Source: WHSW01 sp963828755 (GTDB lineage: Bacteria; Actinomycetota; Thermoleophilia; Solirubrobacterales; 70-9). Taken from it: a DNA stretch of 64,000 nt. Numbering within the stretch: the first letter of the stretch is position 1; the number at the start of each line of letters is the position of its first letter. The stretch spans positions 1 through 64,000 of the forward strand of contig CAWHFY010000017.1 in the NCBI GenBank assembly GCA_963828755.1, given 5' to 3'. The position numbers and the translations under genes are program-made. Under the pieces are notes generated by a model. That model made no database searches. It saw only the letters and a list, made by a program, of their open reading frames with translations, and was not told the DNA's origin. Shown here one piece after another: positions 53,521-61,960 of this stretch.

Positions 53521-53867
53521 GCGACCGCCGCGCGCTCACCGCGTTCGCGACCCTGGCCGCCGCCGCGGCCCTGACCGCGTGCGGCGGCTCCGACGGCGAG
53601 CAGCCCTCGACGATCACGGTCACGGCGCCGACGAGCTCGACGACCTCCTCGTCCACCTCGACCACGACCTCGTCGTCGACGACCACGAGCTCGACCAGCC
53701 CGTCGACGACCACCACGACCTCGACCCAATCGACCACCACGACGACCGGGCCGCCGGTCGGTGAGAACTCGAGCGCGGGCGGTGGCAACGACAGCGGCGG
53801 GGTCTCACCGGACGGTTCGTCGAGCTTCGACGAGTTCTGCACCGAGAACCCGGACGCCTGCGAGTAG
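53517..53867 (+). CDS. Lipoprotein with Thr/Ser-rich low-complexity linker
   Basis: A 116-aa protein from the GTG at 53517. Signal sequence ending in the lipobox ALTACGGSDG. Residues about 30-85 are almost only Thr and Ser with Pro/Gln interruptions (SSTSTTTSSSTTTSSTSPST), encoded by near-perfect ACG/TCG/ACC triplets. The tail PDGSSSFDEFCTENPDACE has two cysteines. This looks like a wall-spanning, probably glycosylated tether. Overlaps the zinc-ribbon gene. Confidence 0.65.
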   Translation: MSDRRALTAFATLAAAAALTACGGSDGEQPSTITVTAPTSSTTSSSTSTTTSSSTTTSSTSPSTTTTTSTQSTTTTTGPPVGENSSAGGGNDSGGVSPDGSSSFDEFCTENPDACE

Positions 53868-53963
53868 GCCGGCTACGCGCCCCCGGACCGGCCGACGGGT
53901 CGAAACCGTTGCCCTGTCTGGCGAAATCAACCCGTCGGCATCGGTGGCGACCGATACGCGGGC

Positions 53964-54692
53964 TCAGCGCGGGACGTAGTAGCCCCAGTAAAGGAGCCGG
54001 GCGCCCTTGTAGTCGCAGCCGTACTGCCGGCTCGACCCGACCTTCTGCTGCGGCTTGCCGTTCTTGATCTGATTCGGGTCCGTGGCGCCGCACTGGCCGG
54101 CATCCCGGCTCGAGCGCCACAGGTTGCTGTCGCTGCTCAGGCCGACCGCGAACGACGGCGCCCAGGTCGGGATCGTCAGCGCGAGGAACTCGCCCTTGCG
54201 GATCTTCAGCGGGTCGGTGAGGGTGAAGGTCTGGCGGGTGCCGAGGACCGAGTTCAGGCCGACCACGGGGCTTTGCGACTTGAGCTTGTAGTTGCGCTCG
54301 TCCTTGCGCTTGATCACCGAGATCCGCGCGGTCGGCGCCATCCCGAACTGATTCGACTCATAGAAGTCGCCGAAGAAGTTCGCCTCGGACTTCTTCGGCT
54401 TCGAGAGATCGACCGCCCAGGCGACCAGGGTGCCGTCCTCGCGCGCCTTGAACGGCGCTCGGACGCCGTCGGCGACCATCTGGAAGCCGGTGACGCTGCC
54501 CACCGCCTCGCAGGAGTCGTTCGGCCCGTTTTTCGGACAGGAAGGCGCCGGCGTGCGCTTCGTCTTGCCGAGCGTCTTCGCCGGCTTGGCCGCTGCGATC
54601 GAGGCGCCGAAGCAGAGCAGGCCGACGGCCGCGACCAGCGCGGCAAGCGTGAACGCCCTCGCCGGGCGCGAATCTGTGTTCATGCGGGTCAT
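53964..54692 (-). CDS. Secreted hypothetical protein
   Basis: About 240 aa. Start at 54692 or the ATG at 54683. Signal peptide FTLAALVAAVGLLCFGASIA. The mature part has about six cysteines in pairs (SCPKNGPNDSCEAVG; QCGATDPNQ; YGCDYKG) and strand-rich segments such as FTLTDPLKIRKGEFLALTIP. It ends LLYWGYYVPR. No enzymatic motif is recognised; it resembles other exported beta proteins in this window in composition. Confidence 0.65.
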   Translation of the reverse strand: MTRMNTDSRPARAFTLAALVAAVGLLCFGASIAAAKPAKTLGKTKRTPAPSCPKNGPNDSCEAVGSVTGFQMVADGVRAPFKAREDGTLVAWAVDLSKPKKSEANFFGDFYESNQFGMAPTARISVIKRKDERNYKLKSQSPVVGLNSVLGTRQTFTLTDPLKIRKGEFLALTIPTWAPSFAVGLSSDSNLWRSSRDAGQCGATDPNQIKNGKPQQKVGSSRQYGCDYKGARLLYWGYYVPR

Positions 54693-54786
54693 CTCGTAGG
54701 CAAACACGGGCAAACGATGCGGGTTTCGGTCCTCCAGCGGCCCCGTAGCTTAGGCCGCTTCGCCCCCGCCGGTAGATTGCCCACGC

Positions 54787-55752
54787 GTGCCTGCAATCGA
54801 GGTAACAGGGCTCGAGCGCGAGTTCTCGGGGGGGATCAAGGCCGTCGCAGGCGTTGACCTCGAGGTCGCCGACGGCGAGATCTACGCGTTTCTCGGCCCA
54901 AACGGAGCCGGCAAGACGACCACGGTGCGAATGCTGACCACGCTCTTGCGCCCGACCGGCGGCCGCGCGACCGTGGCCGGCCACGACGTCGTCGACGATC
55001 CGGCGGCCGTCCGGCGCTCGATCGGGGTCGCGCTGCAGGAGGCGGCGCTCGACCCGCTGATGACCGGGCGCGAGCTGATCCGCCTGCAGGCGACCCTGCA
55101 CGGGCTGATCGGCGCCGAGGCCGAGCGCGACTGCGACGCGCTGCTCGAGCGGGTCGGGCTGACCAAGGCGGCCGACCGTCGCGTCGGGACCTACTCGGGC
55201 GGCATGCGGCGGCGCCTCGACCTCGCGTCGGCGCTCGTCCACGGCCCGCAGGTCCTGTTCCTGGACGAGCCGACCACCGGCCTCGACCCGGTCAGCCGCA
55301 AGGCGATCTGGGAGGAGGTAGCGCGGCTCAACGACGAGGGCACGACCGTCTTTCTCACCACCCAGTACCTCGAGGAGGCCGATCAGCTCGCCGACCGGGT
55401 CGGGATCATCAGCGGCGGGCGCATCGTCGCCGAGGGCACCCCGTCGTCGCTGAAGGCCGAGGTCGGCAAGTCGCACCTCGAGCTCGGGATCCTCGACGGC
55501 GGCGGCGAGCGCGCGAACGAGGTGTGCGCGGCGTTCGGCAGGCTGCTGCCGGAGCGCGACGGCAAGCTCCTCGTCGAGCTCGACGGCGGCGCCAACGACG
55601 TCGCCAAGGTCGTGCGCGCGCTCGACGACGCCGGGGTCATGTTCGACTCGCTCGAGCTGGTCGAGCCCACCCTCGACGACGTCTTCGTCGCCAAGACGGG
55701 CGAGCACATCGAGGGCGAAGACACGCCGTCCGCGGCTGCGGACGAGCGATGA
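54787..55752 (+). CDS. ABC transporter ATP-binding protein (DrrA-like)
   Basis: A 321-aa ATPase. Walker A FLGPNGAGKTTTVRMLTTLL, signature YSGGMRRRLDLASALVHG, Walker B VLFLDEPTTGLDPVSRK, and H-loop-region TTQYLEEADQLADRVGIIS. The ~80-residue C-terminal extension after 230 fits the DrrA/drug-export group. GTG start at 54787. It overlaps the first permease by 4 nt; two permeases follow, so the exporter is probably a heterodimer of the two membrane proteins with this ATPase. Confidence 0.92.
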   Translation: MPAIEVTGLEREFSGGIKAVAGVDLEVADGEIYAFLGPNGAGKTTTVRMLTTLLRPTGGRATVAGHDVVDDPAAVRRSIGVALQEAALDPLMTGRELIRLQATLHGLIGAEAERDCDALLERVGLTKAADRRVGTYSGGMRRRLDLASALVHGPQVLFLDEPTTGLDPVSRKAIWEEVARLNDEGTTVFLTTQYLEEADQLADRVGIISGGRIVAEGTPSSLKAEVGKSHLELGILDGGGERANEVCAAFGRLLPERDGKLLVELDGGANDVAKVVRALDDAGVMFDSLELVEPTLDDVFVAKTGEHIEGEDTPSAAADER

Positions 55753-56531
55753 GGTTCGCCTACAACGCCCGCGTGGTCGGCGCCCTCGGGCTGCGCTCGG
55801 TCAAGCAGACGTTTCGCCGTCCCCAGCTCGTCTCGCCAATCGTCATCTTCCCCACGCTGCTGCTCGCGATCCAGACGGGCGGCGCCGGCCGCGCGGTCGA
55901 CCTCCCGGGATTCCCCGAGGTCGACAACTTCCTGAGCTTCATGCTCGCCGGCGCGATGCTGCAGTCGACGCTGCTCGCCGGCAACTCGGGCGGGATCGCG
56001 CTCGCCGTCGACCTCGAGATGGGGTTCACCGACCGCCTGCTGGCCGCGCCGATCTCGCGCTTCGCGATCGTCCTCGGCCGACTCGCGGGGACCTTCGTGC
56101 TCGGCGCGGTGAGCGCGCTGTGGTTCATCGCGATCGGGCTGATCTTCGGTGCCTCGTTCGCGCTCGGCGTCCCGGGGATGCTGCTGATGATCCTGTTCAC
56201 CTCGCTCGCGGCGGTCGCCTTCGGCGGGCTGAGCGCGGCGATCGCGCTCTACACGGGCCAGGCGTCGGTGGTGCAGGGGCTGTTCCCGCTGATCTTCGTG
56301 ATCCTCTTTCTCTCGAGCGCCTTCTTCCCGGTCAACCTGCTGCTCGAGCCCGCGGCCTCGATCGCGGAGTACAACCCGCTCTCGTTCATCGTCGAGGGGA
56401 TCCGCGAGCCCGTGATCGGGGCGCTCAGCGTGGAGACCGTGCTCAAGGCGTTCGGCGCGCTCGCGCTCGTCGGCGGGATCTCGTTCGTGCTCAGCGCCAT
56501 CGCCCTGCGACGCCGGCTGCGGGTGGGCTAG
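55749..56531 (+). CDS. ABC-2 type permease (DrrB-like), first
   Basis: A 260-aa membrane protein with six helices. Motifs NFLSFMLAGAMLQSTLLAGN, EMGFTDRLLAAPISRFAIVL and YNPLSFIVEGIREPVIG are typical of ABC-2 exporters of drugs or lipids. Its ATG overlaps the ATPase stop. A second, diverged permease begins 52 nt downstream. Confidence 0.88.
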   Translation: MRFAYNARVVGALGLRSVKQTFRRPQLVSPIVIFPTLLLAIQTGGAGRAVDLPGFPEVDNFLSFMLAGAMLQSTLLAGNSGGIALAVDLEMGFTDRLLAAPISRFAIVLGRLAGTFVLGAVSALWFIAIGLIFGASFALGVPGMLLMILFTSLAAVAFGGLSAAIALYTGQASVVQGLFPLIFVILFLSSAFFPVNLLLEPAASIAEYNPLSFIVEGIREPVIGALSVETVLKAFGALALVGGISFVLSAIALRRRLRVG

Positions 56532-56583
56532 CGATGCAAAGCGAGGCAGAGCAGAGCCGCGCCGTTGTTGAGGCGTCTGGCTG

Positions 56584-57357
56584 ATGGGCCTGGCCGCCGA
56601 CCTCGCGACCGTGCGGGCCCTGATCCGCCGCGCCGCGAACGAGCTCCTCCGCGTCCCCGGGGCGGCGATCCCGGGCGTGCTCGCGCCGACGATCTTCTTC
56701 CTCGGCCTGACCTCGGTGTTCGGCAACCTGACCGAGCTGCGCGGCTTCGACACCGACAGCTACCAGAGCTTCATCATCCCGGTGAGCATGCTCCAGGGTG
56801 CAGGGTTCACCGGCGCCGCCACCGGGGTCAACCTCGCGCGCGACATCGAGCAGGGCTGGTTCGACCGCCTGCTCGCCTCCCCGGCGTCGCGCCCGGCGCT
56901 GCTCGCCGGGATGGTGATCTCGGCGAGCCTGCGCTCGCTGATCCCGGCGACGGTGCTCCTCACGGTGGGCTTCGCGATCGGGGTCGGCTGGCCAGGGCTC
57001 GGCGGCCTGCTGCTCGCGCTGCTGTGCGTCATGGGCACCGGGACGATCGCCGCCTGCTGGGGCGTGACGCTCGCGCTTCGCTACAAGACCCAGAGCGCCG
57101 CGCCCCTGATGCAGGCGGGGATGTTCGTCCTCGTCCTGACCACGACGGCGTACGCGCCGCTCGCGCTCCTGCAGGGCTGGCTCGCCGACATCGCCCGGAT
57201 CAACCCGCTGACCCAGGTCGTCGACGCAGCTCGCCAGGGCTTCATCGGCGAGACGATCACCTGGGCCGACACCTGGCCGGCGATCGTCGCGCTCGCCGGG
57301 CTGCTGGCGATCCTCGTCTTCTTCGCCCTGCGAGGAATGAACCGGACCGCGGATTGA
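56584..57357 (+). CDS. ABC-2 type permease (DrrB-like), second
   Basis: A 257-aa permease paralogous to the gene before it: SYQSFIIPVSMLQGAGFTGA, EQGWFDRLLASPASRPALLA and INPLTQVVDAARQGFIG line up with the same positions. Six helices. Its stop overlaps the TTG start of the glycoside hydrolase (ATTGA), so that enzyme may be translated from the same message. Confidence 0.87.
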   Translation: MGLAADLATVRALIRRAANELLRVPGAAIPGVLAPTIFFLGLTSVFGNLTELRGFDTDSYQSFIIPVSMLQGAGFTGAATGVNLARDIEQGWFDRLLASPASRPALLAGMVISASLRSLIPATVLLTVGFAIGVGWPGLGGLLLALLCVMGTGTIAACWGVTLALRYKTQSAAPLMQAGMFVLVLTTTAYAPLALLQGWLADIARINPLTQVVDAARQGFIGETITWADTWPAIVALAGLLAILVFFALRGMNRTAD

Positions 57358-58540
57358 GCGACGCCACGCCCCCGGCCCTCAGCGAACTCGCGGCGCGCTG
57401 CCGGGCGGTGCTCGAGGCCTCCCACGCCGAGGGCGAGCGCCGCGGCGTGCCGTACTCGTACACGCGGCCGAGCCCCACCCGGTATCCGTGGCAGTGGTAC
57501 TGGGACTCGTGCTTCGCGGCGATCGTCTGGCGGCGCTTCGATCCCGATCGCCCGCGAGCCGAGCTCGAGACGCTGCTCAACGCGATGCGCCCGGACGGGT
57601 TCATCGGCCACGTCGTCTTCTGGGACCAGCCGCTCAGTTACCGGCGGCTCGTCTACTACAACGTCACCTCCCGCCACGCCGAGATGACCGGGACGATCCA
57701 GCCGCCGCTGCTCGCCTGGGCGTGGAAGCTGGCCGTCGGCGATCCCGCGGAGGAGCCTCGGATCGCCGCCCATCACGAGTGGCTGCGCAGCAACCGCGAC
57801 CTCGACGGCGACGGGCTGCTGTGGCTGGTGCAACCCGACGAGTCGGGGCTCGACTCGTCGCCGAAGTTCGACCCGGTGTGGGGTCGGCTCAAGCACGGCG
57901 GCTACGGCTTCCCGCTGCTGGTCGCGCGCAACCGGCACCTCGGCTGGGACGCGCGGCGGATCCGCGATCGCGGCTGGCCGGTGCTCTGCGAGGTGATGAC
58001 CAACGTGCTCTGGTGCCTGGCGCGGATCTCGGCGGGCGAACCGTCGATCACCCCGGCGATCGTCGACCGGCTGTGGGACGAGCGGCGGGGGCTCTTTCTC
58101 GACGAGGTACAGCCGGGAGGCGCGCGCCCAGGCATCTCGACCTGGGCCGCCCTCTCCCCCCTCGCGCTGCCCGACCTGCCCGACGAGATCGGCCACCGGC
58201 TGATCCGCGAGCACCTGCTCGACCCGCAGCGCTACTGGCTGACCAACCCACCGCCCTCGGTCTCCGCGCAGGAGCCGACCTTCGAGCCAAACCGCGGCCC
58301 GGGCTGGAAGCTGCGCTACTGGCGCGGGCCGACCTGGGTCAACGCCGCGTGGATGCTGTGGCTCGGGATCCGCCGGCTCGGCTACGAAGCCGAGGCCGCG
58401 CTGATGGCCGAGCGGCTCTCCGGGCTCGTGCTCCGCGAGGGGCTGCGCGAGTACTACGACCCGCACACGGGCGAGGGGCTCGGGGCGCGCGAGTTCGCGT
58501 GGACGACCCTGATCCTCGAGCTCGCGGAGCCGGAATACCC
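57354..58540 (+). CDS. Glycoside hydrolase, MGH1/GH63-like (3' end lost at a junction)
   Basis: About 395 aa of an (alpha/alpha)6-barrel hydrolase, TTG start at 57354. Motifs: YPWQWYWDSCFAAIVWRRFD, MRPDGFIGHVVFWDQPL, YYNVTSRHAEMTGTIQPPLL, WRGPTWVNAAWMLWLGIRRL and EYYDPHTGEGLGAREFAWTT, as in mannosylglycerate hydrolase-type GH63 relatives. No signal peptide, so cytoplasmic. Family similarity stops near LILELAEPE. No plus-frame stop follows; the sequence passes, through a frame change near 58535, into a DsbA-family C-terminus. The missing stop suggests a deletion or chimeric join. Confidence 0.78.
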
Positions 58541-58978
58541 GCCACGTCCTCGGCGTTCGCCTCCGGGCGTGCGGGTGCCGACGTGGAGCGCGAGCTGCGC
58601 GCGGACATGGCGGCGGCGCGCGAGCCGATGCCCGCCGCTCGGGTGCTCGACGAGCGGCTCGCCAACTGGTCGGGCGGGCGCCGCTACACCTGCCCGAGCT
58701 ACGAAATCGAGCGGCTCGCCGATGGAGTGCGGATCTCGGTCCCCGGCTTTCAGCCGTTCGCCGCCTACGACGTCGTGTTCGCGAACCTCGTCCCCGGACT
58801 CGACCGCTGCCCGCCGCCCGCCGACGCCGCCGAGGTGCTCGAGTGGGCGGCCGGTGCCGCTGGCCTCGAGGAGGTCGCGACGGTGATGGACATCGAGCGC
58901 GATGAGGCCCGCGAGCAACTCAGCCGGATCGCCGACGAGGAGCACGTCGGCGCCGACGGCTTCTGGTCCCTGCGATAG
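58541..58978 (+). pseudogene. C-terminal remnant of a DsbA-family oxidoreductase
   Basis: About 145 codons: SSAFASGRAGADVERELRAD, WSGGRRYTCPSYEIERLADG, VPGFQPFAAYDVVFANLVPG and the last IADEEHVGADGFWSLR. I recognise this as the C-terminal half of an actinobacterial DsbA-family protein. The N-terminal thioredoxin fold with its Cys-Pro-x-x active site is absent, and the coding sequence joins directly to the truncated glycoside hydrolase. A GTG at 58583 could restart translation, but the product would lack the active site. Either a genomic deletion or an assembly join. Confidence 0.6.
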
Positions 58979-58995
58979 CCCGTCCCTCGCCGCGT

Positions 58996-59022
58996 CCGCG
59001 CCGCGAGCGAACGTCGGCGCGG
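58996..59022 (-). terminator. Hairpin downstream of infA
   Basis: CCGCGCCG and CGGCGCGG form an 8-bp perfect stem with an 11-nt loop, 3 nt beyond the infA stop at 59025. No U-tract. Confidence 0.5.
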
Positions 59023-59024
59023 GA

Positions 59025-59243
59025 CTACTTGTAGCGGTAGGTGATGCGGCCGCGGTCGAGGTCGTACGGCGAGAGCTCGATCTTCACGCGGTCGCCCGGG
59101 AGGATGCGGATGTAGTGGCGCCGCATCTTGCCCGAGATGTGACCGAGGACCTCGTGGTCGTTGTCGAGCTTCACCTTGAACATCGTGTTCGGGAGGGCCT
59201 CGGTGACCTCGCCCTCCATCTCGATCTTCTCTTCTTTGCCCAT
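59025..59243 (-). CDS. infA: Translation initiation factor IF-1
   Basis: A 72-aa S1-fold protein, the standard length. MGKEEKIEMEGEVTEALPNT, DNDHEVLGHISGKMRRHYIR and VKIELSPYDLDRGRITYRYK are diagnostic. It binds the A site of the 30S subunit during initiation. It stands apart from the usual ribosomal-protein operon here. Confidence 0.97.
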   Translation of the reverse strand: MGKEEKIEMEGEVTEALPNTMFKVKLDNDHEVLGHISGKMRRHYIRILPGDRVKIELSPYDLDRGRITYRYK

Positions 59244-59263
59244 GCGCCGGGTGAGGGTAGCGG

Positions 59264-60055
59264 CTACTTGCCCTCGAACTTGGCTTTCCCAGGCCCATCT
59301 GCAAGGAACGAACGCACCGCTCCTTGCAGATCCTCGCTCTCGAACAGCCCGGCGAACTGCTCTGGCGTGACCGCGTCGGCGCGCTCGATCCCGCCGTCGC
59401 TGAACGCACGCACGATCCGCTTGGTGGCGGCGTGGGCCTTGGTCGGCCCGGCGGCGAGGCGCGCGGCGAACCGCAGCCCCTTCTCGTGCACGGTGCCGTC
59501 GGGGACGACCCGGTTGATCACCCCCCAGCGCTCGAGCGTCTCGGCGTCGTAGAGGCCCCCCGTCATCACGAACTCACGCGCCCTGCCCGGACCGGCGCGC
59601 TCGGCCATCCGCTGCGTCCCGCCCGCGCCGGGGGTGAGCCCGACCACGGCCTCGACGAGGCCGAACTTCGACGACTCCTCGGCCCAGAAGATGTCGCAGC
59701 CGAGCGCGACCTCGAGCCCCGCGGTCAGGCAGAGCCCATGGATCAGGGCAACGGTCGGGATCTCGAGCGCCTCGAGCCGCTGCACGCCCTCGATCAGCGG
59801 CCCGGCCATCCCGCTCGCGGCCTCGGGCGAGTCGGCGTCGACGATCGCCTGGAAGGCGTGCACGTCGACGCCGCCGGTGAAGATGTCGCCCTCGGCGCAC
59901 CAGACCAGCGCCCTGGCGTCGGAGCCCTCGACCTGGTCGAGGCAGTCCATGAGCTCGTTGAAGGCGTTGTCGGTGAACAGGTTGAGCGGCGGGTTGGAGA
60001 GCACCACCTTCGCCACCGCCCCCTCGCGCTCGAGCGTGATCGTCGGCTCACTCAT
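59264..60055 (-). CDS. Enoyl-CoA hydratase/isomerase family protein
   Basis: A 263-aa crotonase-fold protein from the ATG at 60055 (MSEPTITLEREGAVAKVVLS). The first oxyanion loop is GDIFTGGVDVHAFQAI, the second is HGLCLTAGLEVALGCDIFWA, then SSKFGLVEAVVGLTPGAGGT. LTAGLEVALG replaces the usual GGGxE-rich loop, so one catalytic Glu may be absent and the activity may be isomerase or ligase-type rather than hydratase. Its start overlaps the HIT gene by 8 nt. Confidence 0.85.
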   Translation of the reverse strand: MSEPTITLEREGAVAKVVLSNPPLNLFTDNAFNELMDCLDQVEGSDARALVWCAEGDIFTGGVDVHAFQAIVDADSPEAASGMAGPLIEGVQRLEALEIPTVALIHGLCLTAGLEVALGCDIFWAEESSKFGLVEAVVGLTPGAGGTQRMAERAGPGRAREFVMTGGLYDAETLERWGVINRVVPDGTVHEKGLRFAARLAAGPTKAHAATKRIVRAFSDGGIERADAVTPEQFAGLFESEDLQGAVRSFLADGPGKAKFEGK

Positions 60056-60464
60056 CGCTCTCTCCTCTGATCTTCCTCGCGGTCGCGCCGATCTCGTCCG
60101 GGTCACCCGGGCTCGGCACCCAGGGAAGCTCGAGCGGGTCGTCGGCGTGGCGCGGCACGACGTGCAGGTGGAAGTGGAAAACGGTCTGCCACGCGGCGGC
60201 GCCGCAGGCGTTGATCACGTTGAAGCCCTCCGGGTGGAGGGTGTCGCGCAGTCGCCCGGCAAGGCGCTTCGCGGCGACCATGGTGTGCTCGAGGTCCTGA
60301 GGCGAGATCTCGAGCAGGTCGGCCGAGTGGCGGCGGGGGATCACCAGCGCGTGGCCCGGGACGGCCGGGTTGATGTCCATGAAGGCGATCGTGTGCTCGT
60401 CGGAATCGATGATCTCGGCCGGCGCGTCGCCGCCGACGATCGCGCAGAAGATGCAGTCGTTCAC
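60048..60464 (-). CDS. HIT-family nucleotide hydrolase
   Basis: A 138-aa protein. N-terminal CIFCAIVGGDAPAEIIDSDE with a zinc-type CxxC; histidine triad in VFHFHLHVVPRHADDP, within which the second His of HxHxH is the nucleophile. Typical bacterial HIT length. It hydrolyses adenosine phosphoramidates or dinucleotides. The stop overlaps the hydratase start. Confidence 0.92.
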   Translation of the reverse strand: MNDCIFCAIVGGDAPAEIIDSDEHTIAFMDINPAVPGHALVIPRRHSADLLEISPQDLEHTMVAAKRLAGRLRDTLHPEGFNVINACGAAAWQTVFHFHLHVVPRHADDPLELPWVPSPGDPDEIGATARKIRGESDE

Positions 60465-60500
60465 GGCGCGGACAATAACCGCGGCCGACCTGACTCGCTC

Positions 60501-60559
60501 CGACGTTAACCGAGCTCGCGTGCGACCGATCGACGTTAACCGAGCTCGCGTGCGACCGA
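60501..60559. repeat. 30-bp tandem duplication over the 3' end of the CCA-adding enzyme gene
   Basis: CGACGTTAACCGAGCTCGCG plus TGCGACCGA occurs at 60501-60529 and again at 60531-60559. The second copy contains the last codons and the TAA of the downstream gene (60536-60538); the first lies just past its stop. A single recent duplication is the simplest reading. Confidence 0.85.
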
Positions 60560-61960
60560 GATCGCGTCGTCGGCGCTGACGACCTCGCCGGTGAAGACGC
60601 GTTTCTCGACCTCACCCAGCAGCCGCCCGAGCTCCGGCCCCTCCTCGATGCCGAGCGCTTCCGCCAGCTCGTTCCCCGCGATCGGGGACTTCGGAGCGCC
60701 GTCACGGTGCCAGGCGAGCGCCGCCGGGAGCACCTCGCGGGCGAGCTCGAGGTGGGCCTCGATCATCTCCGGGGTCGCGGTCGAGCCGGTGCCGCGCGCG
60801 GCGAGACGGTCGGCGACCGTCAGCAGGGTGACGTCGGCCGCAACCGGCTCGGTCAGCTTCAGGTACTCGTAGAGCCGTTCCCTGGTCAGCGGCCGCTCGT
60901 GAGTCATGAACCCGAGATGGAGGTGGTGCAGCGTGAGCGCCTGCAGGTGGCGCGAAACCGCCCGGCTCGTCTTCAGCCGCGCGCAGGCCTCGGCGACGAT
61001 CCGCGCCCCCTCGCGGTCGTGGCCGACGAAGGAGACGAAGCCCCCCTCGTGCTCGACCCGCGTCGCGGGCTTGCCACAGTCGTGCAGGATCGCGCCGAAC
61101 CGCAGCGCGTCCCCGCGGGTGAGCTCGTCGCCGAGCGGCTCGTCGAGCAGCGCCCGCACCTCGGCCGCCGCGTCGCCGGCGTAGCGGTCGAGGTCGGACT
61201 CGACCTCGAGCAGGTTGGCCAACACCTCAAGCGTGTGGCCGTGGACGTCCAGGTGGTGGTTGGGGTTCTGGCCGACGCCGCGCAGCGCCTCGAGCTCCGG
61301 CAGTATCTCGGCGGTCGCGCCCAGCTCGTCCAGCAGCTCGAGCCCGCGCAGCGGCTCCGGGCCGGCGAGCAGCAGCCGCAGCTCGGCCAGTTGGCGCTCC
61401 CCCGCGGGCTCCGCCGCGCGCGCCGCCGAGTCACGGGCGAGGCGCACCGTCTCGGGATCGAGCGCGAACCCGAGTTCGGCCCCCAGCCGGGCCGCGCGCA
61501 GGATCCGCAGCGGGTCGTCGGCGAGCGCGCGCTCGGAGACCGGCCGCAGGACCCTCGCCTCGAGATCGGCCGCGCCGCCCTGCGGGTCGATGATCTCGCT
61601 GCCGTCGGCGAGCTGAAGCGCGATCGCGTTGACCGTGAAGTCGCGCTCGCCCAGGTCGGCCTCGATCGAATCGCCACGCAGGCGACTGACGTCGGCGTGC
61701 CATGAGCGGTCGCCGGCCAGCGCCCGCCACGTCCCGAAGTCGGATGAGAGCTCGAACGCCGGCCCACCGGCCTGTGCGGCGATCCGGCGCGCCGCCTCGC
61801 GCTCGTCGCCGCCGACCGCGAGGTCGAGGTCGACGACGGCACGGCCGAGCAGCGCGTCGCGAACCGCGCCGCCGACCGCCCAGGCGCCGGACCAGTCGGC
61901 GAGCGCCGCCCGTGCCGCGGCGGCCGCGGGCGAGTCGAGCCGCGGCGCGGCGCCGCTCAT
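60536..61960 (-). CDS. cca: CCA tRNA nucleotidyltransferase / poly(A) polymerase family with HD domain
   Basis: A 474-aa protein. The nucleotidyltransferase head has the G-G-x-V-R-D motif in AWAVGGAVRDALLGRAVVDL with the DxD metal pair, then RDFTVNAIALQLADGSEIID and DDPLRILRAARLGAELGF. An HD domain follows (VHGHTLEVLANLL; FGAILHDCGKPATRVEHEGG). It adds or repairs the CCA tail of tRNAs; RNA specificity is inferred. It overlaps the alanine racemase by 4 nt. Its 3' end is part of a 30-bp tandem repeat. Confidence 0.9.
   Translation of the reverse strand: MSGAAPRLDSPAAAAARAALADWSGAWAVGGAVRDALLGRAVVDLDLAVGGDEREAARRIAAQAGGPAFELSSDFGTWRALAGDRSWHADVSRLRGDSIEADLGERDFTVNAIALQLADGSEIIDPQGGAADLEARVLRPVSERALADDPLRILRAARLGAELGFALDPETVRLARDSAARAAEPAGERQLAELRLLLAGPEPLRGLELLDELGATAEILPELEALRGVGQNPNHHLDVHGHTLEVLANLLEVESDLDRYAGDAAAEVRALLDEPLGDELTRGDALRFGAILHDCGKPATRVEHEGGFVSFVGHDREGARIVAEACARLKTSRAVSRHLQALTLHHLHLGFMTHERPLTRERLYEYLKLTEPVAADVTLLTVADRLAARGTGSTATPEMIEAHLELAREVLPAALAWHRDGAPKSPIAGNELAEALGIEEGPELGRLLGEVEKRVFTGEVVSADDAISVARELG

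Noticed and set aside
53600..53770. Repetitive DNA considered as a CRISPR or minisatellite array
   Set aside because: The period is three bases and in frame with a lipoprotein linker; there are no spacers.
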